A stretch of DNA of 64,000 nt from Allokutzneria sp. A3M-2-11 16 (GCF_024213555.1 NZ_JANAVO010000001.1:2728001-2792000); one strand, 5' to 3'. Shown: positions 40,999-49,291, counted from the first letter of the stretch. Program-made: numbers and translations. The notes: generated by a model from the letters alone, not told the origin.

Positions 40999-41483
40999 TG
41001 CGTAATCTCCTTGCGGAGCGGGGAAAGCAGGGCGATTTCGATCAGCGCTCCGGGATGGGCGAGCGCGTCGGGCAGGCTGTACGGCGAGCCCAGCGGGTAG
41101 GTCTCGCGCACGTTGAGGCTCACCACCTGTCCGTCATCGGCGATCACCTGAGCGTCGGTCAGACCGTCCAATGTGGACCGCGCGAGCTTGTCGATGTCCG
41201 GCCGCACCGAGGGCGCCCAGCGATCGCCGGGCAGCCGGTCGGGCGCGGGCATGGTGAACACGATCCGCACTTCGACCGCCAGCCGCGCGGAGGCGAACCC
41301 CCGAGCTCCGCAAGCGGCAGCCTTCACAGCGGCGCGCCATGCTTTCACAGCGGCAGCAGCCGACTCGACCACGACGATCCGAGAGCCGGAGCGGAAGGCG
41401 CTCTTGCTGCCCTGCGGCGCGGGCAATCCCTCGACGACAAAGCTGATTTCTTTGGTACGGAAGGGAAGCACGATCGCCGTCAC
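40995..41483 (-). CDS. RusA-like Holliday junction resolvase
   Basis: A 162-residue nuclease. The N-terminal strand ISFVVEGLPAPQGSKSAF and the acidic active-site region RPDIDKLARSTLDGLTDAQV followed by IADDGQVV, with its conserved aspartates and lysine, match the RusA family. It resolves branched phage DNA before packaging. Coupled to both neighbours by four-base overlaps. Confidence 0.9.
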   Translation of the reverse strand: MTAIVLPFRTKEISFVVEGLPAPQGSKSAFRSGSRIVVVESAAAAVKAWRAAVKAAACGARGFASARLAVEVRIVFTMPAPDRLPGDRWAPSVRPDIDKLARSTLDGLTDAQVIADDGQVVSLNVRETYPLGSPYSLPDALAHPGALIEIALLSPLRKEITQ

Positions 41484-42307
41484 TGGGCGGCTCCTACGGT
41501 CACGCCCTGGTGCTTACAGTGCCGTGCCGGTTCGAGCGGCACGCCGAAGCCGTCGAGCACCCAGCCCTCACCTCGGCAGTCCGAGCAGCGTTGACTGCGC
41601 TGTTCGGCGGCTGCTCGTTCCTCGCGACAGCGAGCTTCAGCGGCTACTCGGGCATCCCGGCAGCCGACACACGCCGGGCCGGGATCGTCGGCTGGCAGTG
41701 CCGCGTGCCGGGGGCAGCGTGCCCGCGGGGAGCTCGGCGGAGCCGGGTGCGGTGTGCGTGGTCGGGCGGACGGCGGACCGGTCCGGTGCCCGCTGCGCGG
41801 CTCGGCCCGGCGTCCTGGCCGCTCTTGGGCGCGCTCGCGCGTCTCCCACCCCCTAGTTCCTTCTCCTACTTCCCCCTCCCCCTCCGGCAGTGCGGACGCA
41901 GTGCGTCCGCACTGGGCCTGTTCGCTGTGGACAACTGGGGTGTTGTCCACAGGCGTGTGGATGTGCTCTGGGGATGGTGGGGCGGGGCAGCGCGGCTTGT
42001 TCGGCCGGTTCGGGTGCTGGTGCTCGGTCCAGTTGGTGACGACGAAGTACCGCTTGCCGTCGACCTCGTACCGCTGGATGCGTCCAGCGGTGGCAAGCAT
42101 GTCGAGGTCCTCGGCGACGTTCTCGACTGTGACATCGTCATCGAGCGGGTACAGCTCGGCATGGATGAGCCGGGCGTGTTCGCGGGCGCGTCCGTGGTCG
42201 TCGGCGTAGGTCCACAGGCCGATCCACGTCATTCGGGCGCGCAGCGGCAGCACGGCGACCGCGTCGGACTTGAAGAAGCTTGGCTTGATCGAGCGAATGC
42301 GGGACAC
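41480..42307 (-). CDS. Phage replication initiator-like protein
   Basis: A 275-residue protein starting at the GTG at 42,307 (AAGGGAAACT upstream). The N-terminal 100 residues (IRSIKPSFFKSDAVAVLPLR, GLWTYADDHGRAREHARLIH, then AGRIQRYEVDGKRYFVVTNW) form a winged-helix domain of the kind in actinophage replisome-organiser proteins. A Pro/Arg-rich linker follows, and a C-terminal zinc-finger-like part has ACVGCRDARV and CSDCRGEGWVLDGFG, reminiscent of DnaJ-type CxxC motifs. Probably loads the host replication machinery. Confidence 0.7.
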   Translation of the reverse strand: MSRIRSIKPSFFKSDAVAVLPLRARMTWIGLWTYADDHGRAREHARLIHAELYPLDDDVTVENVAEDLDMLATAGRIQRYEVDGKRYFVVTNWTEHQHPNRPNKPRCPAPPSPEHIHTPVDNTPVVHSEQAQCGRTASALPEGEGEVGEGTRGWETRERAQERPGRRAEPRSGHRTGPPSARPRTPHPAPPSSPRARCPRHAALPADDPGPACVGCRDARVAAEARCREERAAAEQRSQRCSDCRGEGWVLDGFGVPLEPARHCKHQGVTVGAAQ

Positions 42308-42437
42308 AGTTTCCCTTGGTAGGCAGGCGAATTCACCGCTCTGCCGACGAAGGCATGAGCGGATGGTCTTTGCGTGGGCGCGCGGAAGCGGCCTCGCGCA
42401 CTGGTTCACGGCCAGCGGCGAGGCAGCGTCTGCGGAA

Positions 42438-42833
42438 TCAGTCGGTGGCCCGGCTGGGCGCGTGGTAGCGGTAAACCCGTTGCAGCTTGCCGCCGTTCCC
42501 GCTGCGCTTGGCCGTGCACTGCACGTAGTGGCCGGTCACGCTGAGAACGCGGGCCAAGGCCAAGCGGCGGATGACGCTGCCGACCAGCGGAGGATGAACT
42601 CCGTCAAGCCAGGGCCGCAGGCTGTTCGCCGTGACCGTGCCGCGATTCGCGCGTGAGGCATGCACGATCGCCGCCACGATGCGAGCAACCTGACTAGCGT
42701 TCTGCGCTGTGGTGGTCAGCAGCTCCATCACGGCCTGGATCTGCTCGCCGACGGTCAACGGCTTCGCTGAGGCATCCGGCGATTCGCCGTGCTCGAAGGG
42801 CAACGGGTCCTGGATCGGAATCGGAAACGTCAC
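42438..42833 (-). CDS. Phage protein, winged-helix-like
   Basis: A 131-residue protein starting at the GTG at 42,833. Helical centre (VGEQIQAVMELLTTTAQNAS) and a C-terminal part with LVGSVIRRLALARVLSVTGH and RVYRYHAPSRATD that could form a winged helix. In the early operon between the replication initiator and the Cro-like gene. Function unknown. Confidence 0.6.
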   Translation of the reverse strand: MTFPIPIQDPLPFEHGESPDASAKPLTVGEQIQAVMELLTTTAQNASQVARIVAAIVHASRANRGTVTANSLRPWLDGVHPPLVGSVIRRLALARVLSVTGHYVQCTAKRSGNGGKLQRVYRYHAPSRATD

Positions 42834-42916
42834 GATCCCACCTGCCCACGCTGCTGACGAAGGTGATTCTGTGATCCCGCGCGAGTGCGCCGGACCCCCC
42901 TTATTGCGTGCGTCAC
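42830..42916 (-). CDS. 28-residue basic peptide, tentative
   Basis: GTG at 42,916 has AGAAAGGA six bases upstream and the frame ends in a four-base GTGA overlap with the next gene start, so translational coupling is plausible. The peptide (MTHAIRGVRRTRAGSQNHLR...) is basic and otherwise unremarkable. Could be a leader rather than a functional protein. Confidence 0.35.
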   Translation of the reverse strand: MTHAIRGVRRTRAGSQNHLRQQRGQVGS

Positions 42917-42993
42917 CGCACGTCCTTTCTCCCGCATTGCCATGATGCGCGCCGACTCCTCGCCCCCCGGCGAGCGCGCTGATGCGTCTTCCG

Positions 42994-43284
42994 CTACCGC
43001 TTCGGCAGCGGCGTCACGTCCCGGGGTGGGACGGTCTCTCGTGATTCACGGCGGTCCAACCGCCCGCACTGGCATTGCCGAACCAGCGCCGAGGTCTCGA
43101 CGCCGAGCCCCGCTGCAAGCTTCGCGGCCGTGCGGTCGGTCGGGCGTTGCCGCCCTGCCGCCAGCTTCCACAGCTGGCTGACCGACAGACCCGACGCCTC
43201 GGCCAGCGCACGGAAGGTCAACCCCTTCTCATCGCGCAGGGAGTGCAGCAGCGCCCAACCTTGTGCGTCTGCCTGAGTGCTCAC
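42994..43284 (-). CDS. Cro-like XRE regulator
   Basis: A 96-residue protein with a helix-turn-helix: LRDEKGLTFRALAEASGLSV, then SQLWKLAAGRQRPTDRTAAK. The C-terminal CQCGRL suggests a small metal or disulfide feature. GTG start with GGAAGGA upstream. It faces the repressor across the palindromic switch and heads the leftward early transcript, the place of Cro. Confidence 0.82.
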   Translation of the reverse strand: MSTQADAQGWALLHSLRDEKGLTFRALAEASGLSVSQLWKLAAGRQRPTDRTAAKLAAGLGVETSALVRQCQCGRLDRRESRETVPPRDVTPLPKR

Positions 43285-43341
43285 TCACGTCCTTCCTTCC
43301 CGGCAAGCGTCACGTTGCCGCCCCGATCGTTTGCATGTTGC

Positions 43342-43379
43342 ACTTTAGTTGACGTACTGCTCGGTATGTCAACTAAAGT
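43342..43379. promoter_or_regulatory. Lysis-lysogeny switch: 12-bp inverted repeat with overlapping promoters
   Basis: ACTTTAGTTGAC (43,342-43,353) and its exact reverse complement GTCAACTAAAGT (43,368-43,379) are 14 bases apart. Each half contains TTGAC, a -35 core for one direction, and ACTAAA at the -10 position of the other, 17 bases away. A repressor bound here would control both promoters at once. Confidence 0.75.
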
Positions 43380-43437
43380 AGGCAACAAGGCGCATGCCGG
43401 AAACTATTGTTGGCGCACGTCTTGTTGGGGGGAACGC

Positions 43438-43926
43438 GTGGAGAAGCACGTCAACGACCTTCCGTCCTTCGCGGAGCAGTTCCGCTGGCTGCACGAGCGC
43501 ATCCGGGGAGCCGACGGACAGCAGTACCCGGACGGCGCCATCGCAGCAGCGACTGCGGAGTTCGGCGTCCCGCTGTCCAAGGCGGCGATCGCGAAGCTGC
43601 GCAAGGGCGAAACGCCGAATCCAGGGCGGGACACCATCCGCGCCGTGGCGCACGCCTTCGGCGTGTCCGCTGGGTTCTTCGTCGACCCGGAGATCGCGGA
43701 TCGGATCAAGCGAGGTTTCACGGACGGAACGACTGCGGACCTCCAGCCCGCCGAGCCGCCGTCGAACACCGCGCGGGAGCAGCACGACGGCGGCGTCCTG
43801 CTACGCGGTTTCGGTGGCCTCTCCAAGGACAGCCGCGACCTCCTGCAACAGGTCGTCAGCCACTTCCACCAACTCGACGTCCAGCGCGGCGAAGGAGGGA
43901 CGGACGGCGATGCGCCCCGCCCGTGA
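43438..43926 (+). CDS. Phage immunity repressor-like HTH protein
   Basis: A 162-residue protein starting at the GTG at 43,438. The N-terminal region (FAEQFRWLHERIRGADGQQY, then LSKAAIAKLRKGETPNPGRD and TIRAVAHAFGVSAGFFVD) is the EspR-like helix-turn-helix used by actinophage repressors. The C-terminal helix SKDSRDLLQQVVSHFHQLDV may mediate dimerisation. It is divergent from the Cro-like gene, and an ImmA-type protease gene overlaps its end by 17 bases, so repressor cleavage is a likely induction route. Confidence 0.82.
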   Translation: MEKHVNDLPSFAEQFRWLHERIRGADGQQYPDGAIAAATAEFGVPLSKAAIAKLRKGETPNPGRDTIRAVAHAFGVSAGFFVDPEIADRIKRGFTDGTTADLQPAEPPSNTAREQHDGGVLLRGFGGLSKDSRDLLQQVVSHFHQLDVQRGEGGTDGDAPRP

Positions 43927-44485
43927 AGCCCGCAGCCTGTTGCCGTGGTCTCGGCGGAGGCGCGGCGATGCGCCTGACGTGTGCGTCGACCGCCACGCGC
44001 CGATCGTGCAGTACCGCGACGTTGCGGAGCTGGTCGCAGACCTGGAACTTCCAGTGCCGTTCGACGTGAACGAATTGTGCAGCGCTGTCGGCAAGCGGCG
44101 CGGCAAGGCGATCGAGGTCATGCCGTATCCGGGCGAGGTGGTGGCCAAAGCTGACCTCGCGGACGTCGCCTTGCCCTACGGCTTGTTCTCCCCAGGAGTC
44201 CACGTTGACGGGATCTTCTACGACCCGAGGCTGTCTTCGGAGCACCGCGAGCACGTGATCCTCCATGAACTGGGGCACGTGGTGTGTCGTCACCAGCCAG
44301 CAGGAGAAGAGCCCAGCGAAGGGGTCCTGCGGCGCGCCACCTTCCACGACGACCAGGAGCGCGCGGCGGAGTCGTTCGCCTACCTCGTGGCTGAACGGGC
44401 GCACGCCCGCGGAGGCTTGGATGCGGAGCCGGTAGCCCCCGAGTACCGCGACGTGCTCGGTCGCTACGCCCAACTGGAGGACTGA
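43910..44485 (+). CDS. ImmA/IrrE-type metallopeptidase
   Basis: A 191-residue zinc protease with HELGH (His119, Glu120, His123) in VILHELGHVVCRHQPAGEEP and a third ligand region DDQERAAESFAYLVAERAHA. ImmA-type enzymes cut cognate repressors to allow induction. ATG at 43,910 follows GAAGGAGGGA. Overlaps the repressor gene, as in ICEBs1-like and many actinophage immunity loci. Confidence 0.88.
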   Translation: MRPAREARSLLPWSRRRRGDAPDVCVDRHAPIVQYRDVAELVADLELPVPFDVNELCSAVGKRRGKAIEVMPYPGEVVAKADLADVALPYGLFSPGVHVDGIFYDPRLSSEHREHVILHELGHVVCRHQPAGEEPSEGVLRRATFHDDQERAAESFAYLVAERAHARGGLDAEPVAPEYRDVLGRYAQLED

Positions 44486-44490
44486 CCACC

Positions 44491-45657
44491 GTGTCTGGCT
44501 TAACCGTGGCGACGATCGGCGTCGTCACTCTCGCCGTCGTCTACTGGGCACGAAGCTGGTGGCGCACCCGCAAACCGTTCTCGGCGGCGCTGCTGCGGTC
44601 GGTGATCGCGCTCGACGTCGGGCTGATCATCGGCTTCTTCTACGAGTCGGCCGCGAGCGTCCTCCCTGTGCCTGCGCTGCCGCAGCTGCTCATCCACGTA
44701 ACCACCGTGGCCGGTTTGTACAACACCCAGGTCCTGTGTCTGCACCTCGGGCAGTCCGGCGAGACCGTTGTCGAGCGAACCCAACCGCGCCGTGTTGCGG
44801 TCGCCGTGGCGATTGCGGCCCTGGTCGTCCTGTACATGTTCGGGCCGCTTGCTTCTGGTCTGCGCGCGATCACCGCCAACGACACGGGCGCACCACTCGT
44901 TGTTCCCTACCTGCTGGTCTTCGAGCTGTACGCAGCCTGGGCCATGCTCGACGTGATCTGGACCCTGCGCCACGCCGGGCGTATGACGCGCCGGTTCCTC
45001 CGGCTCGGGTTGCGATTGGTGTCGTTCGGCGCGGCAGCGGGATTCCTCTTCGTCGCGCACAAGGCCGCGCAGATGGTCGGCAAGGCACTTGGAGCTCCGC
45101 TGCCGTGGCCGGAGTACAGCAACGGCGTTGGCGTAGGAACGATCCTGGCCATGACCAGTGCCCTCCTGATGATGATGGGCATCACCCTGCCGACACTCGG
45201 ATCACGTTGGGAACGACGGCAGGCGGATCGGCAGCTCGAACCGCTCTGGGCGGCGGTGATCGGGGCCGTGCCGGATGTGCTGTTCACTCCACCTGTGGGC
45301 GCGTCGCCGGATCGGCTGCTGATCCGAGTGACGACCATCCGCGACGCCGTATCGGGACCGTTGCGCCCCTTTCTCCGCCGTGACATCGCCGATCGAGCGC
45401 GCGAGCTAGGCGAGCTGGCTGGCATCTCCCGCGAGGACGCCGATGCGGCAGCACATGCCGCAGTCATCGCCGCGGCTCTCCGCGCCTACCAGCGCAACGA
45501 GCCTCCGGCGGATCTCACCAACCGCGTGGTCATCTCCGCAGACGGCCCCGATCACGTCCTGCGTCTCGCCAAGATCGCGGACGCCTACACCACGTCCCCC
45601 ATCGTTTCCACCATTACCAAGGAGAACTCGTTCGATGAGCACGACCATGCCCGCTGA
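44491..45657 (+). CDS. MAB_1171c-like membrane protein
   Basis: A 388-residue protein with about seven hydrophobic segments (for example GLTVATIGVVTLAVVYWARS; RVAVAVAIAALVVLYMFGPL; LVVPYLLVFELYAAWAMLDV; GTILAMTSALLMMMGITLPT) followed by a soluble C-terminal domain of about 150 residues (LEPLWAAVIGAVPDVLFTPP). It resembles the MAB_1171c/DUF6545 family that is repeatedly found after XRE and ImmA genes in actinobacteria. Role unknown; transport annotation of the family is not proven. Confidence 0.75.
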   Translation: MSGLTVATIGVVTLAVVYWARSWWRTRKPFSAALLRSVIALDVGLIIGFFYESAASVLPVPALPQLLIHVTTVAGLYNTQVLCLHLGQSGETVVERTQPRRVAVAVAIAALVVLYMFGPLASGLRAITANDTGAPLVVPYLLVFELYAAWAMLDVIWTLRHAGRMTRRFLRLGLRLVSFGAAAGFLFVAHKAAQMVGKALGAPLPWPEYSNGVGVGTILAMTSALLMMMGITLPTLGSRWERRQADRQLEPLWAAVIGAVPDVLFTPPVGASPDRLLIRVTTIRDAVSGPLRPFLRRDIADRARELGELAGISREDADAAAHAAVIAAALRAYQRNEPPADLTNRVVISADGPDHVLRLAKIADAYTTSPIVSTITKENSFDEHDHAR

Positions 45658-46282
45658 GACCGGCGCGCGGTTGAAGATCGCGAAGCTGGCAACCGAAGTG
45701 CTGGCGCCGTGGGTCTGGGTGCTCACCATGCCCCTGGCCATCGCATGGCCCGCCACCGGTTACCAACTCGGCCCGGCGCTGTGGTGGGGACTTCTCGTCG
45801 GGTTCACCGGCGCGGTCATCCCCATGGCCGTCATCATCTTCGGCGCGAAGCGCGGGCGGTGGGACGGCCACCACGTCACCAACCGCGAAGGCCGCCTCAT
45901 CCCGATCCTCGCGTGCATCGGCTCGGTTGCCCTCGGCCTGGTCGTGATCGTCCTGGGCGACGGACCGCGCGAGATGACCGCGCTGACCGTCTCGATGATC
46001 GTCTCGCTGGTCGTCTGCCTCGCGATCACCCAGGGCGCGAAGATCAAGGTGTCCTTCCACGCCGCGGTACCGGCAGGAGTCGTCATCACGCTCGTGGGCA
46101 CCTACGGCCCCTGGGCTCTCCTCGTCGCCCCCGTCGCCGCACTGGTCGCCTGGTCCCGCATCGAGATCAACAACAACGTCCCGGGCAAGGGGCACACCAT
46201 TCGAGAAGCAGTTCTCGGGACGGCTGTCGGCGCGATCGTCGGCGGTGGCGGCTACTGGGGACTCCTCATGCTGCTGACTTGA
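45635..46282 (+). CDS. PAP2-superfamily-like membrane protein
   Basis: A 215-residue protein with about six helices, overlapping the previous gene by 23 bases. The late region (IKVSFHAAVPAGVVITLVGT, then LVAWSRIEINNNVPGKGHTI and VLGTAVGAIVGGGGYWG) parallels the KxSxHxAV and SR.....H motifs of a PAP2-like membrane family in actinobacteria; not all catalytic residues of canonical PAP2 phosphatases are present. ATG at 45,635 follows AAGGAG. Fourth gene of the repressor-ImmA cassette. Confidence 0.65.
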   Translation: MSTTMPAETGARLKIAKLATEVLAPWVWVLTMPLAIAWPATGYQLGPALWWGLLVGFTGAVIPMAVIIFGAKRGRWDGHHVTNREGRLIPILACIGSVALGLVVIVLGDGPREMTALTVSMIVSLVVCLAITQGAKIKVSFHAAVPAGVVITLVGTYGPWALLVAPVAALVAWSRIEINNNVPGKGHTIREAVLGTAVGAIVGGGGYWGLLMLLT

Positions 46283-46306
46283 TCGCCAACATCACCGTGA
46301 CGAGAA

Positions 46307-46343
46307 ATGGCCCCGTCCCTGCTTCCCCCAGGGACGGGGCCAT
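46307..46343 (+). terminator. Strong terminator of the immunity operon
   Basis: ATGGCCCCGTCCCTG (46,307-46,321) pairs perfectly with CAGGGACGGGGCCAT (46,329-46,343) over a seven-base loop, 25 bases after the last stop of the operon. Confidence 0.85.
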
Positions 46344-46393
46344 GCGGGACTTGTGACTGAACCGCGTGGCTAACTCTACTACTGTTCTCGAAC

Positions 46394-46783
46394 ATGCGTT
46401 CGACTGGAGGGTGGGGGCGGCGTCCCAAGCAGCAGCTTCACCGCTGGCTCGCACCGCCCAGGCGCGTGCGCGTCGACCTCGGGAAGGCTCTGCCCTCCAC
46501 CGAACAGGACAGGGCGCACATCCAGGGATGGGTCTCAATCGCTGGACTGCAACACACCGTCGTCGTAACCGGCCTGCTCTATGAAATCGTCTTGATGGAC
46601 ACCAGTGCGGAGTACGGGCTCGTCCGGGGTTTGCATCTGCGTAACCGGTCTGGCGAACTCCAGATGACGCTGGCCGAACAGCTCGTTCCGCGGGCAGCCA
46701 TCCGCCCGGAGGACTCGAACCAGCCGATCCCATGGCTGCTTTACAGGCCAATTTGCACGCAGCACTTCAACGGAAACCCTTGA
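46394..46783 (+). CDS. Hypothetical protein
   Basis: A 129-residue protein (WGRRPKQQLHRWLAPPRRVR; VVVTGLLYEIVLMDTSAEYG; LHLRNRSGELQMTLAEQLVP). It sits alone between two strong terminators, so it has its own promoter in the gap after 46,343. Basic N-terminus and a hydrophobic middle. No family recognised, and the start codon is uncertain. Confidence 0.5.
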   Translation: MRSTGGWGRRPKQQLHRWLAPPRRVRVDLGKALPSTEQDRAHIQGWVSIAGLQHTVVVTGLLYEIVLMDTSAEYGLVRGLHLRNRSGELQMTLAEQLVPRAAIRPEDSNQPIPWLLYRPICTQHFNGNP

Positions 46784-46804
46784 CCGACACGATTTGATTC
46801 CAAA

Positions 46805-46835
46805 AGAAGAGGGCGCCTCGCGGGCGCCCTCTTCT
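46805..46835. terminator. Bidirectional hairpin terminator
   Basis: AGAAGAGGGCGCC (46,805-46,817) pairs perfectly with GGCGCCCTCTTCT (46,823-46,835), loop of five, between two convergent genes. Confidence 0.85.
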
Positions 46836-46841
46836 GGAGAC

Positions 46842-48047
46842 CTAACTCGGGCGCACTAGCCCCATGCGGTCCGCTAGCCCGAGAAGCTGTCGCCCTCCGG
46901 CGTCAGTGCGCGCCCTGTTGATTGCTTCGCTTATCATGTCGCGGGCGAAGAGGTTTGCGCGCGTGCGCACGGGAGCAAGCTTCTCGGCCTTTAGAAGCAG
47001 TTCGAGCATTGCTTCACGGTCGCCATGAATCGCCCGAATGGCCCGCGCGTACTCGATAAGGAACGCTGCTCTCCGCGACTTCAGCGGGATGGACTTCGGG
47101 ATGATCTTCCGAGCGATCTCTGCCGCCAAGTCGGCGTCATCGTCCTCAAGGGCAATGGACACGCGCCATAGGTCGACGTTGACAGCGCTGAAGCCCAGGA
47201 AGAACGCATTTCCAGTCTCGACTCGGCCTCCGACCTGTGCGGCTTCCTCGATCGCCGCAGACGCGTCGGCCGTTTGCGTTACGGTTGAACAGAATGCTGA
47301 AGTCAACACGTTCGTCGCGTAGACCTGAAGCCCTTGTTCGGTATCGCGAATCGGAAGAGCAAGCGCGTTGCGCGCCTTCGATTCAGCTTGATCATGGAGG
47401 CCAAGGCCGATTAGCGCCTGAGTATTCGCGAACTCTGCGACGGCAATCCACGTGGGATCTCCGAGCTTTGCAGCCGCGTCACAACCGCGCTGGGCGGCAG
47501 TCCACGCAAGCAACTGCTGCCCGAGGTTCTTCACGAATAGCGTTGCCACCTGGCAGGTCTGCACGATGCAGCACAGTGCCCGCTTTGTTTCGTCGCTCGT
47601 CCCACTCGCCGCGACCGCATGTAGATCAAGGAGTAGCTCAGGAAGAGCCTTCCCGACCTCGGGATAGCGGCATTCCTGGCGTTGCTTGGCAACCTCAACA
47701 GTTGCCGTCTCCAACTCGTCAATGCCTCGACTGGAGGGCCGCTGTGCCCCCTCGAAGCTGGTAGCGACAAGGGCGCGCTGAATATCGGGAAGGGTTGCGT
47801 GGGCCTCGGAGTCGTGCGCATCCGTAGGGACGAACGCCCCGGTGAAGTCCGCGACCGAGCAGCGAAGCGCGTTGGCGATCTTGGTGAGAGTTGATCGCCG
47901 TTCGATGATGGCCTTGCCGTTCTCGACCCTGCTGAGGTAGCCCTTGGTGAGCCCTGACAGGTCGGCTAGCTGCTGCAACGTGAGGTCGCGTGTACGACGC
48001 ATACGTCGGATGTGCGCGCCGATGGTGGACGGGTCCTCGCTCGTCAT
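46842..48047 (-). CDS. XRE regulator with TPR-like sensor domain
   Basis: A 401-residue regulator. The N-terminal helix-turn-helix (GAHIRRMRRTRDLTLQQLAD, then LSGLTKGYLSRVENGKAIIE) precedes a long helical-repeat region typical of Streptomyces and Pseudonocardiaceae XRE-TPR regulators. The base composition is lower in GC than the flanks. It is divergent from the small protein operon at 48,185. Such regulators often answer to a peptide or protein partner encoded next to them. Confidence 0.85.
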   Translation of the reverse strand: MTSEDPSTIGAHIRRMRRTRDLTLQQLADLSGLTKGYLSRVENGKAIIERRSTLTKIANALRCSVADFTGAFVPTDAHDSEAHATLPDIQRALVATSFEGAQRPSSRGIDELETATVEVAKQRQECRYPEVGKALPELLLDLHAVAASGTSDETKRALCCIVQTCQVATLFVKNLGQQLLAWTAAQRGCDAAAKLGDPTWIAVAEFANTQALIGLGLHDQAESKARNALALPIRDTEQGLQVYATNVLTSAFCSTVTQTADASAAIEEAAQVGGRVETGNAFFLGFSAVNVDLWRVSIALEDDDADLAAEIARKIIPKSIPLKSRRAAFLIEYARAIRAIHGDREAMLELLLKAEKLAPVRTRANLFARDMISEAINRARTDAGGRQLLGLADRMGLVRPS

Positions 48048-48090
48048 GGCAACGACGGTACGGGCATCCGATCGGGTGCACCAGAGCCAG

Positions 48091-48107
48091 GTTTACTGTT
48101 AGAAAAC
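48091..48107. promoter_or_regulatory. Putative operator of the XRE-TPR regulator
   Basis: The imperfect palindrome GTTTACTGTTAGAAAAC (12 of 17 positions symmetric) lies in the AT-rich middle of the 137-base gap between the divergent genes. Confidence 0.4.
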
Positions 48108-48184
48108 TTTCCGCGCCGAACCCCTCCTAGCCTTCGTCGTCACAGCAGGTAGCACCGTGGCTACGACACTGAGAGGGGACCGGG

Positions 48185-48505
48185 GTGACGGGCATCTCTT
48201 CCAGAGCGGCTGGTCAGACGCGTCCACAGGGTGGCGATCCGCACTGGATTGACGTGTACGACCATTCGGGGCGGCTAGTCCGACTACGGACCTATCACGC
48301 GGGCGAGGCGGCGCACGTGGTCCCGCCCGCCGAGAGCAGCTTCTACGTCCCGGATGAGTGGGCGCCGCAGTTCTTCACTGATCTACTCGGCTTGTTCCCC
48401 GCAACACGGCGCATCGACATCCTGTCCAAGGCACTTCAGTCCTTGCCGATGGGATTTCCTGGGGGCGCCGACGAGGCCCAGACGTCAGCGGTGACGAAAT
48501 CATGA
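48185..48505 (+). CDS. Small protein divergent to the XRE-TPR gene
   Basis: A 106-residue protein (DPHWIDVYDHSGRLVRLRTY; ESSFYVPDEWAPQFFTDLLG), starting at the GTG at 48,185 after GAGAGGGGAC. No known domain. A four-base overlap with the next gene indicates a two-gene operon; similar pairs beside XRE-TPR regulators occur in actinomycete accessory regions. Possible ligand or partner of the regulator. Confidence 0.6.
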   Translation: MTGISSRAAGQTRPQGGDPHWIDVYDHSGRLVRLRTYHAGEAAHVVPPAESSFYVPDEWAPQFFTDLLGLFPATRRIDILSKALQSLPMGFPGGADEAQTSAVTKS

Positions 48506-48888
48506 TCGGCCACCTTCCTGATCCGTACCTCGGTGCAGTGGTTGCAGCTGTTCACGCGAGGTTGCGCACCCTTGGCGACGTCGAACAGCCGCTTTCCGCT
48601 AATGACCGCCAAGTCATCCGGCAAGGGCTGCGATGGTGGCGGAACCTGCTGCAACAGCATGATCCTTTGGACTCGCCGTCCGGGGTCGTGTGCGCCAGCT
48701 GCCGAACGGTGGTCTTTCGTCGCCCAGTTCGATTTCCCTGTCGAACCTGGGAGTCGAGCACTCTGCACTTATCCGCCATGACGGCAGTGCTTGCGCAGGA
48801 CGAACTCGTCAGGCGTGACGTCGCAGTCCCGACGTCCAGCTCTGTTGTTGCCGCCAGTTTGTACCAGCCGCGTCGTTCGGCTGCGTAG
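48502..48888 (+). CDS. Small cysteine-containing protein
   Basis: A 128-residue protein starting at the ATG at 48,502 within an ATGA overlap. The helical part RQVIRQGLRWWRNLLQQHDP is followed by GVVCASCRTVVFRRPVRFPC, a compact C-x2-C...C pattern suited to a zinc site. Together with the preceding gene it forms a short operon divergent to the XRE-TPR regulator. Confidence 0.58.
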   Translation: MIGHLPDPYLGAVVAAVHARLRTLGDVEQPLSANDRQVIRQGLRWWRNLLQQHDPLDSPSGVVCASCRTVVFRRPVRFPCRTWESSTLHLSAMTAVLAQDELVRRDVAVPTSSSVVAASLYQPRRSAA

Positions 48889-48937
48889 ACGCGGGCGTGC
48901 CGCCGCTTTCCCGTGGCGGCGGCGCGCTCTGCGGGGT

Positions 48938-48966
48938 GGTGGGCGCGTGCAGGAGGCGCGCCCACC
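48938..48966 (+). terminator. Hairpin between small genes
   Basis: GGTGGGCGCG (48,938-48,947) and CGCGCCCACC (48,957-48,966) form a ten-base stem with a nine-base loop, 50 bases after the stop at 48,888. Could be a terminator or a leader structure for the next gene. Confidence 0.55.
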
Positions 48967-49001
48967 ATCCTTCCACTTTCGTTGTGGCACAGGAGGTTTC
49001 C

Positions 49002-49136
49002 ATGCTGGGGACGGCTTGTCTTCCGGGCGAGGCGTTCCTGTTGCTGGTGGTGCTCGCCGCTTTCGGGGTCGGGTTCGTGCTGTGGCTGTGGCCTTATCGA
49101 CCTCGCCCCAAGCGGGATCGTTCACGCCGGATGTGA
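49002..49136 (+). CDS. 44-residue single-span membrane peptide
   Basis: ATG at 49,002 follows AGGAGG with six bases between. The peptide has one membrane helix (AFLLLVVLAAFGVGFVLWLW) and a strongly basic tail (RPRPKRDRSRRM). No family assigned. The strong ribosome site supports expression. Confidence 0.5.
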   Translation: MLGTACLPGEAFLLLVVLAAFGVGFVLWLWPYRPRPKRDRSRRM

Positions 49137-49291
49137 ACTCGTTGTGCCGCAATGCTTTCTTCCGGTCTCAGCCCTCATGCTCGCCGTCCCCCGGGGTTGA
49201 CACCGGTCATAGGTCGCGGGCAGCGCCGCACTCCCGCACAGTGCCGCGCTGCCTGCGCCCTCCCCTGTTTGTCCATGTTGATCGGAGTGTC

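Noticed and set aside
46300-46850. Right prophage boundary placed after the immunity operon
   Set aside because: The two terminators made this attractive, but only the site at 53,744 restores the repeat register and supplies an arm matching the one at attL.
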